From Lachnospiraceae bacterium (GTDB lineage: Bacteria; Bacillota; Clostridia; Lachnospirales; Lachnospiraceae): a DNA stretch of 64,000 bases. The notes below the pieces were generated by a model. That model was given only the letters and a program-made list of their open reading frames with translations, was not told the DNA's origin and ran no database searches. Position numbers and translations under genes: made by a program. Every line of letters starts with the position of its first letter. Positions within the stretch are counted from its first letter, which is position 1. Below are positions 1 to 8,500 of this stretch, piece by piece. The stretch covers positions 1 through 64,000 of the forward strand of contig JAFTWX010000046.1 in the NCBI GenBank assembly GCA_017465095.1. The letters run 5' to 3'.

Positions 1-380
1 CACTCGTAAACGACTACGAGAAGTTCAAAAAGTTAGTAGAAGAGAAAAACGTAGACTGCTATATCGTTAACACAGGTGACTTCATGGGAACTAAGTGTAA
101 ACCGGCAGATACATTAGGAATTCTTGAAACAATCGTTGAAGGAAAAGCTAAATTCGAACAGTGGGGACCATTCGATGATATCGAAATCATGTATGACTGG
201 TCAGGAAAGACAGCTGACTTCAAGCCAAACTTAGATGACGCTGAGTACCGCGCTGCATTAAAGTCTGCTATGCAGAACCGTGTAGACGCTGTAGAAGGCT
301 TCGCTACAAAGAAAGACGGCTACGACAAACTTCCGGATGAAGCTTTAGCAGCTGTTAAGAAGTTAGTTGACGCTTTATAA
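1..380 (+). CDS. pckA: Phosphoenolpyruvate carboxykinase (ATP), C-terminal part
   Basis: The gene enters from outside the window; the reading frame is open from base 3 to the TAA at 378-380, giving about 125 residues. The segment around GDFMGTKCKPADTLGILETI and the following KFEQWGPFDDIEIM stretch matches my memory of the C-terminal end of bacterial ATP-type PEP carboxykinases, which interconvert oxaloacetate and PEP in the cytoplasm. In fermentative gut bacteria this enzyme often works in the anaplerotic, CO2-fixing direction. The nucleotide-binding and catalytic parts lie outside the window, so activity cannot be judged. Identification rests on recall of the family's C-terminus rather than on a catalytic motif. 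Confidence 0.75.
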   Translation, partial: LVNDYEKFKKLVEEKNVDCYIVNTGDFMGTKCKPADTLGILETIVEGKAKFEQWGPFDDIEIMYDWSGKTADFKPNLDDAEYRAALKSAMQNRVDAVEGFATKKDGYDKLPDEALAAVKKLVDAL

Positions 381-534
381 GAGACAATAAAATAAAACAA
401 TAACAGGGCAGTTGCCGGCGAACATTCTGCGCATGCGGATCTTGGTTAATATGTATTCCAAGAAGTTTCGCAAAAAACTGACCGTGAAGAAACACTGTAC
501 GGCGTATACAAAGTACAAGTAAAACATGTTTTAG
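381..534 (+). other. Gene-free stretch between pckA and its likely terminator
   Basis: About 150 bases follow the pckA stop before a strong terminator. I see no ORF with a ribosome binding site here and recognise no RNA family. The stretch holds several short GC-rich words (around 404-436) unlike the AT-rich spacers elsewhere, so a structured 3' UTR or a small RNA sharing the terminator is possible. Confidence 0.3.
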
Positions 535-578
535 AATCCGCAGTAGGATACCTCGGTATCTTTACTGCGGATTTTTTT
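535..578 (+). terminator. Rho-independent terminator
   Basis: An outer 11-base stem AATCCGCAGTA/TACTGCGGATT and an inner GATACC/GGTATC stem are followed by seven T residues. It most likely ends the pckA transcript. Confidence 0.85.
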
Positions 579-658
579 GTTGTATATACAGTATTTGTGG
601 TAAAATATATGTGATAAGATGAATAAATATAGATAACGCAAATGGCGGGAGTGATATT

Positions 659-1810
659 ATGGCAAATTTTATGGATTATCTGGACTGGCGCGGTGATTTA
701 ACCGTGAAACAGTCGCCGTTTAATATAGTGGACAATTTGATTTTGAGTACGCTCGTATACATTGATTTTGAGCAGACGGGATTTGACCTGTCGGGAAGAA
801 ACAGTGTGACCATAAAAGAAGCGGGAGAAAAGTTTTCTCTTTTGCATGCGGATGAAAAGATGAATCTCGGAAGGGTAATTCCTGACGAAGTTTTTACGCT
901 GTTTGATGTGCTTTCCAGATGCAGACGTTTTCGCAATATGAAGTTGTCCCACTATGTCAATCAGATCGATGAGCAGGAAGAAAAACAGTTTGCTGCTATT
1001 ACGGTGGAAGTTGGAGACGGAAATTTCTGCATTGCCTACCGGGGAACGGACGATACGATTGTGGGATGGAAGGAAGATTTTAATATGTGTTTCCAGTCGC
1101 CGGTACCGTCTCAGATACAGGCGGTGGAATATTTACAACAGGTAGCGTATTCCAAGCTCGGTAAAATTTATATGGGCGGACATTCCAAGGGCGGAAATCT
1201 GGCGATTTATGCAGCAACTTTTTGCAGTTCCTTTGTGCGTCGCCGTATCCGTCAGGTGTGCAGCTTTGACAGTCCGGGATTTACGCAGGAGATACTTAAA
1301 ACAGATGCTTATAAAGCACTGGCAGGACGGATATACAGAATTATTCCGCAATCATCCATGATTGGTATCTTGTTTGAACATGATGAACCGTATGAAGTGG
1401 TTTCCAGTACGCAAATCGGTCTGTTTCAACATGATATGTTTTCCTGGCAGGTGCTGGGGGACGATTTTGTGTATGTGGATGATATTTCTTCCTCGTCTAC
1501 GACGGTGGAGCACACGATGAAAGAGTTCATTGCGTCTATGACCATTGAGGAAAGAAAAAAATTTGTGGAAGCACTGTTTTATGTGTTTGAGGAAACGGGA
1601 GCAAAAACGCTGTCTCAATTGAAAATAAGAGATGTGGCTGCCATTCTGAGACGTATGAGCAAAGAAGACCACGACAATCGAAAAGTTTTGTCGCAGGCGC
1701 TTCGTATGCTTCTGCAGATTTTGGAAGAATATTCTCAGCAGCAACTCTTAAAGCAGGCAGAAAAAAGAATGGAGAAAATGAAGATTATTCCAAAGAAAAA
1801 ACAGTTGTAA
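659..1810 (+). CDS. Mbeg1-like (DUF2974) alpha/beta-hydrolase family protein
   Basis: A 383-residue cytoplasmic-looking protein with no signal peptide. GGHSKGGNLA near residues 171-180 is a lipase-type nucleophile elbow (G-x-S-x-G) with Ser as the presumed nucleophile, preceded by a YRGTDDT segment typical of lipase-like folds. The N-terminal part (YLDWRGDLT, NIVDNLILSTLVYID) is characteristic of the DUF2974/Mbeg1-like family common in Firmicutes. The substrate is unknown. The C-terminal third is charged and helical and may be a separate module. The start ATG follows a GGCGGGAG sequence about 8 bases upstream. It is a single gene bounded by a terminator before and an RNA gene after. Family assignment is good, function is not known. 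Confidence 0.8.
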   Translation: MANFMDYLDWRGDLTVKQSPFNIVDNLILSTLVYIDFEQTGFDLSGRNSVTIKEAGEKFSLLHADEKMNLGRVIPDEVFTLFDVLSRCRRFRNMKLSHYVNQIDEQEEKQFAAITVEVGDGNFCIAYRGTDDTIVGWKEDFNMCFQSPVPSQIQAVEYLQQVAYSKLGKIYMGGHSKGGNLAIYAATFCSSFVRRRIRQVCSFDSPGFTQEILKTDAYKALAGRIYRIIPQSSMIGILFEHDEPYEVVSSTQIGLFQHDMFSWQVLGDDFVYVDDISSSSTTVEHTMKEFIASMTIEERKKFVEALFYVFEETGAKTLSQLKIRDVAAILRRMSKEDHDNRKVLSQALRMLLQILEEYSQQQLLKQAEKRMEKMKIIPKKKQL

Positions 1811-1859
1811 TAAGCTAACAATTTGAGTATACTAATAGTAACCTGAAATGTGCGACAAC

Positions 1860-2002
1860 TCCTACTATTTTGAACCTACAGTTACTTTAAACGGGATTCC
1901 TATATTGTTGCATGGATGTCAGGCCTTACCTACGGGTCAGAGGAAGGCAGAAGTGTAATTGCGGTCACCCACCTGGCGTTAGCTAGGAGTCAAAGTGTAG
2001 GA
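1860..2002 (+). ncRNA. ssrS: 6S RNA (RNA polymerase-binding regulatory RNA), candidate
   Basis: No coding gene is convincing here. The ends pair as a closing stem: TCCTAC and TTTGA at the 5' side with TCAAA and GTAGGA at the 3' side, separated by an internal loop. Between them lie several shorter helices and an extended central region, which is the general 6S RNA plan (long hairpin with a central bubble mimicking an open promoter). The central sequence resembles clostridial 6S RNAs as I remember them. It is followed directly by an intrinsic terminator, as expected of an independent RNA gene. Exact ends are uncertain by about 15 bases. If it is 6S, it would sequester the housekeeping polymerase in stationary phase. 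Confidence 0.6.
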
Positions 2003-2019
2003 ACCGGCATTTCGGGAAC

Positions 2020-2053
2020 AAAAGAAAACAGTCCGCAAGGGCTGTTTTCTTTT
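2020..2053 (+). terminator. Rho-independent terminator of the 6S-like RNA
   Basis: A GAAAACAGTCC arm pairs with GGGCTGTTTTC across a GCAA tetraloop and runs into TTTT. It ends only about 26 bases before the start codon of the next gene. Confidence 0.8.
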
Positions 2054-2078
2054 GAATTGATTTGTGAAAGGGAAGCAA

Positions 2079-4289
2079 ATGAGAAAAAAGATTGTTTATT
2101 TATGTATAGCCATATTTGTTCTTGCTGCGATTCTTGTAGTCGGGAGCGCATGGCTTATAAAAAAAGCAAAAGATATTCCGCCGGAAGAAGAACAGATAAC
2201 ATGGGAAGAAATTACCCATCTGCTATCCGAAGCAAAACAGGAAAACAGAATTTTGTTTTTGGAACAGTGTACAAAAGAGTTTGAAGAAAAAGGATATTGG
2301 CTGCGGGAGCAAACGACCGAGAATCTGATTGCTTTTATGGAGGAGAAGGAGCCGGAGCTTGGACTTGCGTTTCGGCAGTTATACGTGATTGCGGTAATTG
2401 ATGATTCGATTCTGGCACAAAGCGAGGATGGACTTTACGATTATCAAGTGAAAGAGATGGCGGGATTGCAGACGCAGATACAGCCCGGAGATTCTCTTCG
2501 GGTGATCGGAACGCAGCATGTAATTTTGCAGGTGGCGGAGACGGAAAAAACGCAGGTTTTATTGGAGGCTGCGTGGATTCGTGCAAATACGGAACAGAAT
2601 CTGACGGTTATTTATGACGGTAAGGAGTTTGACTGTGCTAATTTAGATAATTCGTACAACGGCTATGAAGATATTGCAGATATTGTAATTGAAGGCGGCG
2701 GTTGTGCATCGGTGCAACCTTATACAGAAAAAATCAACGGAAAATTGCTCAGTGTCAAAGAGCGGACTATCGAATTGGAAGAGTTTGGTACATATGAGTA
2801 CGACGAGGGGATTCAGGTATATAAACTGTTTGGGGAGTATGAGCCATACACGGTGGCTGATCTTCAAATCGGATATGATTTTACGGATTTTGTGCTGGAT
2901 AAATGCGGGAAAATTGTGGCTGCCCTGGCGACAAGAGATGGTTATTTGGATAAAATCAGGGTGGTAATCAAAACTTCAGAGTTTGCTTCGGCCTACCATG
3001 AGGAAGTGCTCCTTAAGTGCGATACGGATATGGCATGGAAGAGCGGCGACAGAGAAGGTGTGATTGCAGGCGGAGAAGAGGTAGCCATAGGCAACAACAG
3101 TGAACTGTTCGGGAACGATCGTATTACGTTTGTTCCGGCAGCACTTTCTGCGAAGATCACACTTTTGTCTGTGGAGAGAAACCAGGGGACACCGTGGTAT
3201 CGCGGAACAATGGAAGTAGAACGGACACAGGAAGGGCTTCTTGTTATCAATGAGCTTCCGCTGGATGAGTATTTGTATTCGGTGGTTCCGAGTGAAATGC
3301 CCGCTTCTTATCCTCTTGAGGCTTTGAAGGCACAGGCGGTCAGTGCAAGGACTTACGCTTATGCCCATATGCAAAGCTCGCGGTTACAGAGCTACGGTGC
3401 GCATGTAGATGACAGTGCGGCGTTTCAGGTATATAACAATATCATGGAAAATGAAACGACGACAAAGGCGGTACGCGAGACGGAAGGGGTCATAGTGAGC
3501 AAAGACGGTAAGCCTGTGACAACTTATTTCTATTCGACGTCCTGCGGCTATGGAACAGATCTTTCTGCATGGTTGGCGGAGGGGGAAGCATATCTTAAAG
3601 CCCGGCAGATAGGTGTATGCGCAGACGACGAAAATGAGGAAGAAAATGTGACCGCAATGACGGCGGAAGAAGAGTTTCGTCGGTTTATCTGTGATACAGA
3701 CAGTGACAGCTATGAGAAGGAAGATTCTTATTATCGCTGGAAATATGAGACGGCAGTAGATGAAGAGTTGCTCTTTGCTAACTTACAAAAGAGATATGAG
3801 GCAAATCCGGAGCAGATATTGACAGAGACTCCAGAGGGATTTGTATCAAAAGAGATCAAGGAGTTCGGACAATTGAATAATATTGAAATTGTCAAACGTG
3901 CACCGGGCGGAGCAGTCACGGAAATGATACTGGAAGGAAGCGATGCGACGGTAAAAATTTTATCCGAGAAAAATGTAAGATATATACTGGCGAATGTCAG
4001 TACAGAACTTAAGTTGGGGACTTCCTATGAGAAGGACGGAACTGCAAACGGTATGCTTCCGAGCGCATTCCTTGTGATTGATACCGTTCGTGAGACATCG
4101 GAGGAAGAAGAACAGCAAGAGGGACTGAAGAAAATTACGTCCTACATGGTTTGCGGCGGCGGTTTCGGTCACGGTATCGGAATGAGCCAGAACGGAGCGA
4201 AGCAGATGGCAAAGCGTGGTATGGATTTTGAGGCGATTTTGCAGTTTTATTATGTGGAAACAGAACTTGTGGAGATGAAGGAAGAATGA
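2079..4289 (+). CDS. SpoIID/LytB domain protein, membrane anchored
   Basis: A 736-residue protein. I chose ATG 2079 because GAAAGGGA sits about 7 bases upstream; a GTG at 2064 is in frame but lacks a site. Residues about 5-25 form an uncleaved membrane anchor, so the rest is probably extracellular. The SpoIID core is clear: PSEMPASYPLEALKAQAVSA and RTYAY near 403-427, and the family's C-terminal GGGFGHGIGMSQNGAKQMA near 690-710. SpoIID is a lytic transglycosylase that cuts denuded glycan strands. This copy is roughly twice the length of sporulation SpoIID, with about 350 extra N-terminal residues, and it is not next to sporulation genes, so a general cell-wall role is as likely as a sporulation one. 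It overlaps the next gene by ATGA, indicating translational coupling. Confidence 0.85.
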   Translation: MRKKIVYLCIAIFVLAAILVVGSAWLIKKAKDIPPEEEQITWEEITHLLSEAKQENRILFLEQCTKEFEEKGYWLREQTTENLIAFMEEKEPELGLAFRQLYVIAVIDDSILAQSEDGLYDYQVKEMAGLQTQIQPGDSLRVIGTQHVILQVAETEKTQVLLEAAWIRANTEQNLTVIYDGKEFDCANLDNSYNGYEDIADIVIEGGGCASVQPYTEKINGKLLSVKERTIELEEFGTYEYDEGIQVYKLFGEYEPYTVADLQIGYDFTDFVLDKCGKIVAALATRDGYLDKIRVVIKTSEFASAYHEEVLLKCDTDMAWKSGDREGVIAGGEEVAIGNNSELFGNDRITFVPAALSAKITLLSVERNQGTPWYRGTMEVERTQEGLLVINELPLDEYLYSVVPSEMPASYPLEALKAQAVSARTYAYAHMQSSRLQSYGAHVDDSAAFQVYNNIMENETTTKAVRETEGVIVSKDGKPVTTYFYSTSCGYGTDLSAWLAEGEAYLKARQIGVCADDENEEENVTAMTAEEEFRRFICDTDSDSYEKEDSYYRWKYETAVDEELLFANLQKRYEANPEQILTETPEGFVSKEIKEFGQLNNIEIVKRAPGGAVTEMILEGSDATVKILSEKNVRYILANVSTELKLGTSYEKDGTANGMLPSAFLVIDTVRETSEEEEQQEGLKKITSYMVCGGGFGHGIGMSQNGAKQMAKRGMDFEAILQFYYVETELVEMKEE

Positions 4290-5143
4290 AAACTAAACCG
4301 GTAAGAATAGCAAAAGAATATTTGGCCATGGTGCGGAAATACCATATCAGCGTATACGCATCCAGTGTGGCATTTTTTACCTATTTGTCATTGATGCCTG
4401 TGATGATTGTGTTTTTTTCGGTGCTTCCGTATACGCCTTTGACAGAAGCGAAGCTAATGGAGATTCTCACCCGGATTTTGCCGGAACATTTGATTCCGGT
4501 ATCCATATCGGTCGTGGCAAACATGTATGACAATTCCGGTGCAGTATTATCGGTGACCTTGCTTGTGCTGATTTGGTCGGGAGCAAAGGGAATGCTTGCT
4601 TTTCTGCGCGGGCTGAATGTAATCAATCATGTGGAAGAAAAGCGAAATTATGTTTTTTTGCGGCTGAGAGCCAGCGTGTACACGGTGTTGCTTTTGGTGA
4701 TGGTAATTGTTGTTCTTGTTCTCGTTGTCTTCGGTGATTGGATTGTCCGGATTTTGACAGGAGCATTTCCGCATATTCAGTATTTGTTTGATGTATTGTT
4801 TACCTTTCGGCCGCTTTTTGTGACGCTTGTGTTGACGCTTTTTTTCGGAGCGGCTTTTACATGGCTTCCGAATGCGGAAGAAAAATACTTCCGCTATGAG
4901 CTTCCGGGCGCTTTTGTTGCAAGTTTGGTTTGGTATGTGGCGTCGTGGGCGTTTTCTGTCTATGTCAACCGTTTTTTTGCCTATAATGTATACGGAAGTC
5001 TGGCAACAGTGACGATTATTATGCTGTGGCTGTATCTTTGTTTTTATATTGTGCTGGCGGGGGCGCTTCTGAACCGGTTTTTACTTCCGGCGAATAAATA
5101 TTTGCATGAAGTGTTTAAAAGAAAGAAAGAGAAAAATATATAG
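4286..5143 (+). CDS. YihY/virulence factor BrkB family membrane protein
   Basis: A 285-residue polytopic protein with about six membrane segments. The N-terminal AYASSVAFFTYLSLMP-like pattern (here VYASSVAFFTYLSLMPVMIV), the FGAAFTWLPNAEEKYFR block and the GSLATVTIIMLWLYLCFYI segment are typical of the YihY/BrkB family (formerly called ribonuclease BN, a misassignment). The molecular function is unknown; a transport role has been suggested for the family. Its ATG overlaps the TGA of the SpoIID-type gene, so the two form an operon, possibly linked to envelope work. Confidence 0.85.
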   Translation: MKTKPVRIAKEYLAMVRKYHISVYASSVAFFTYLSLMPVMIVFFSVLPYTPLTEAKLMEILTRILPEHLIPVSISVVANMYDNSGAVLSVTLLVLIWSGAKGMLAFLRGLNVINHVEEKRNYVFLRLRASVYTVLLLVMVIVVLVLVVFGDWIVRILTGAFPHIQYLFDVLFTFRPLFVTLVLTLFFGAAFTWLPNAEEKYFRYELPGAFVASLVWYVASWAFSVYVNRFFAYNVYGSLATVTIIMLWLYLCFYIVLAGALLNRFLLPANKYLHEVFKRKKEKNI

Positions 5144-5154
5144 ATTAAAAAGGA

Positions 5155-5187
5155 AAATCCGGAAGAAAAGAGTCTTCCGGATTTCTT
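5155..5187. terminator. Bidirectional terminator between convergent genes
   Basis: A 12-base stem AAATCCGGAAGA/TCTTCCGGATTT with a six-base loop has T-rich tails on both strands. It can serve the plus-strand operon ending at 5143 and the minus-strand HTH gene. Confidence 0.8.
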
Positions 5188-5192
5188 GTATA

Positions 5193-5405
5193 TTATTCTG
5201 TTTCCGAACGGGTGATTTCAAATAAATCATCAATCGGACAATTTAATAAAAGGCTGAGTTTTTCCAGGTTTTCAAAACGGATGGATGAGGTTTCGTTGTT
5301 TACCAGTTTATTAAAGTTGCCGTAGCTCATCTCCATTCGCTTGTACAGCCAGTATTTTGTTTTTTGCTGTTCTTCCAATAGTTCAATGATTCTAAGTCTT
5401 ATCAT
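5193..5405 (-). CDS. Small Cro/CI-type HTH transcriptional regulator
   Basis: About 70 residues, consisting almost entirely of a helix-turn-helix domain: KYWLYKRMEMSYGNFNKLVN followed by IRFENLEKLSLLLNCPIDDLF, the standard XRE arrangement of recognition helix and scaffold helices. I prefer the inner ATG (5403-5405) because GGAG lies 7 bases upstream; the outer ATG at 5427-5429 would start almost at the predicted transcription start. It has no sensor domain, like YozG-type regulators of Firmicutes. It is divergent from the large secreted protein gene and their promoters overlap, so it may control that gene and itself; this is inference. Confidence 0.8.
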   Translation of the reverse strand: MIRLRIIELLEEQQKTKYWLYKRMEMSYGNFNKLVNNETSSIRFENLEKLSLLLNCPIDDLFEITRSETE

Positions 5406-5440
5406 GCCGTTACTCCGATGTCTTTTCATTTGTTTTTTCC

Positions 5441-5469
5441 ATTATAACGGAACAAGAGTGCTTGCATAA
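5441..5469 (-). promoter_or_regulatory. Promoter for the HTH gene
   Basis: A perfect TATAAT -10 on the minus strand (5441-5446) with a weak TTATGC -35 (5464-5469) 17 bases away. Its -35 overlaps the -35 of the divergent promoter. Confidence 0.5.
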
Positions 5470-5490
5470 CCTATTTGCGAGTTATATAAT
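5462..5490 (+). promoter_or_regulatory. Sigma-A promoter for the secreted repeat/LRR protein
   Basis: TTGCAT, 17 bases, TATAAT. It lies 40 bases before the start codon at 5530. Confidence 0.75.
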
Positions 5491-5529
5491 GTACACATGA
5501 GATATGTTCGTGAAAAGGAGGAATCACGT

Positions 5530-8500
5530 ATGAAAAAACATTTTAATAAGTTTTTGTCGTTTTTTCTGGTGTTGGCCATGATGGTTGGTGTGGTCAGTCC
5601 GGCGGCTGTAAGTGCTGAGGAGCAGCCGGAAGAGGAGGTACCTCGTATTGGGTTTTATGCGGGAGAAACGACAGAAAGCGGAGTCGTGGAAGAGTATACA
5701 TATACCAATTTTGGCGCGGATTCGTTTTATGTGGTCATGCAGGCGGCAGGAGAGGGTGAGATGTATCTTCAGAATATGCCGTATTTATCATTGTGGGATC
5801 ATGACAAACAGATGGATGTTTCCGGCAATGATGTGGCGGATTATGCAACGCTTTCAGCAGTGCAGGGTTCAAACAATGTGTATAAAGTGACGATCACGGC
5901 TCAAGATGCGAATTTTCAGCTTTGGGCTAATATTGATGTCCGAAATACAGATGGAAATGGAAATCCGGAGGGAGAACCATGGACGGATATGGCCGGCATT
6001 GATGTGAGATATGAAGAGACGGGGCTTGTGGTAACGCAAGATTTGAATTGGGATACGAACCCGCCTTCTTTGAGAGATGACAGCTGGTTTGCTAAAGAAT
6101 TGGATGCAAATATGCCATATCTGACATTGGCGTTTAAATATATTGCTATTCTGCAGGACGGCGCAAAGGAAGAAACACCAATCAATGCAAAAGATTTTAA
6201 TCTGAATATTTTTGATGAGAATGGGAATGAGACACCGGATGCGTCCATTGATGAAAATTCCCATGATGAAAATCTTGTAGATGTAAAAATCACGCGTGCC
6301 GGTACGTATAAAATAGGTTATGAATATGAGTCGGAACAATGGGATTATGTGACACTTCACATAGGTCAGCCGAGAGTCGGTTTCTACACAGCGGCTGATT
6401 ATGAAAATGGCTCCTATATTTTTGAAACTCTGCCATATTACGATATAAAGGAAAAACCGCAGTTTTATGTGATTGTAAAAAAAGCGGAAGAAGGAATGAC
6501 ACAGACCATTCCAGAAATTTTCCTGCAGGTACAGGAACCTGATACAGAGGAATGGATTACAGCTCCGGAGCAGCTTTCTGACTTTATCTCGTATGAAGAG
6601 ATCGAAGTTCCGGACGAGGAAACAGAGATTTGGGCTGTTTATAAGGTGACGGTAGTCACAGACAGGGGATTCCAGCTACAAGCCAATGTAGATTGCGTTC
6701 TGGATGGTCCGGAGCAGGAAGCATGGACAGACTCGCCGCAGATCGGTATCTGGTACGAAGAGCGTCCGGGCGGACTGAAAGTTGCGGATTACATTGAGTT
6801 TGATGAATTAGAGGTTCCATATATACACGATGAGTCCGGATATTTCGGCGAGCTTATGATTCCTTTTGGTGAAGATCGGACTATGGCATTTGTCGTTCGT
6901 GATGAAGAAGGGGCAAACACTGAGCTGAACGGTACTATGTCCGTTAAGTTCAATGAAGGGGAAGAAATTTTGTTGGAAGGCGAACCGGTTTCCAACGATT
7001 ATATTACTATAGAAAAAATACATAGTGGGAACGAAAATAAAGAATGGTATTATAATCTCCGTCTGGAAAAACGCGGTGCGTATACCTTTACCTATAAGGA
7101 GGACGGACAGGAGGATAAGTCTGTGACATTGTACGCAGAGCCTCCGTTGTTCGGGATCTACAAGGATGCGCAAGTTTTTGACGAGACAACGATTTATAAT
7201 GAACCGGAGCTGGATTATCTGAATCAGGACTATTATGCTGTAGTGTCGAAGAAATACGGCGAATGGGTGGAAGGCTTTGAGCCGGATGTTCTTAATTACG
7301 AGAAAGATGTCGTGGAGTTTGTTCCGGAATCTTCCGGGGAAGAATATGATGTGTATCGCCTGCGGGTGCGTGATGGTGTAACAGCAGGTTTTGATATGAT
7401 TCTTCCGGTAACCGTACGCTGGGGCGAGGGCGATGAAGAGTATTATGTAGATGAGCGCTGGTATCATTTCAAAGGAAGTGAGAACGGACGAATTGCTTAT
7501 ACGGACGGCGAGGAACATCTCGGTTATGCAGGATGTTATCTGTACGACTACGAGTATGAAGCAGGTGGCGTGAACTGGGGAAGCGGCGAGCCGATTTATT
7601 ATGCACATGCGGATTCTATTCAAGGGGTTATTGACAAGCTTTCTGCACTGGCAAACGGTGAGGAAGTGCTGTATGCAGTAACGAGCCAATTTGATAATGA
7701 AGTGCCGGATAAAAATCAGTCGACGGCAGGTATGGATATTGTAAATACCGGTTACATGATGATCAATGTCAGTCATCTCGGCGATACCAATCTGACAGAT
7801 CAGTATGTATCCTCATCCGGTAACATGAAAGGTATTCTGTATGTATCCGGACAGGATTGGTATTATACAAAGCATGACCGCAATGAAGATGGTTTTTATG
7901 TGGAAGACATTGTTTATAAAGTTGCGCCGGTAGTAAGCGTGCTTGAAGAAAGTGTTACAAAATACGAGGAAGATAATAATGTAGATGTGACGGTTCCTGA
8001 ACGTGTTAAGGCGATGGACTATATCAGCAGCTATATGGGCGACTGCTACGAAGTGGATGCTTCCGGTGACGCTTTGGTTCTCGGAGATAAGATTGAGTGG
8101 ACATCAGAGGAAGAAAGAATTTTTGCAGAGGCGTTCCTTGATCTTGCAAGCTCTGACTATGACAGCTACCGTGCAATGATGCCGGATGCGTTTGAATTCC
8201 CGAATCTTCATGTCAATATTTACTGTGATATGAAATTCGGCGGATGCTATGAAAAGCTTTCGGTCGGATTTAAAGAGGGAAAAGATTATTCTGCGACGAT
8301 TGTCAATGATGTGACGGGAGAAAAAACCGTACTTTCCATGGAAAATCTGGAAGGGCAGCCGACAAAGACTGTAGAGGGTGTTTCGATTTCATACATTGAT
8401 AAGGCTACCGGAGAAGAAAAATTCGATGATATCGCTGTTCATCTTTACAACATCGATTCTGAGACAACGACCAGCGGTGATTTCGGCGGAGAAGTATCTT

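Noticed and set aside
1916..2284. 122-codon plus-strand frame over the 6S-like RNA
   Set aside because: It runs through the RNA's closing stem and terminator into the SpoIID-type gene in another frame and has no ribosome binding site.
6808..7776. Minus-strand open frame of 322 codons inside the secreted repeat protein
   Set aside because: Same kind of shadow; no start signals or recognisable motifs.
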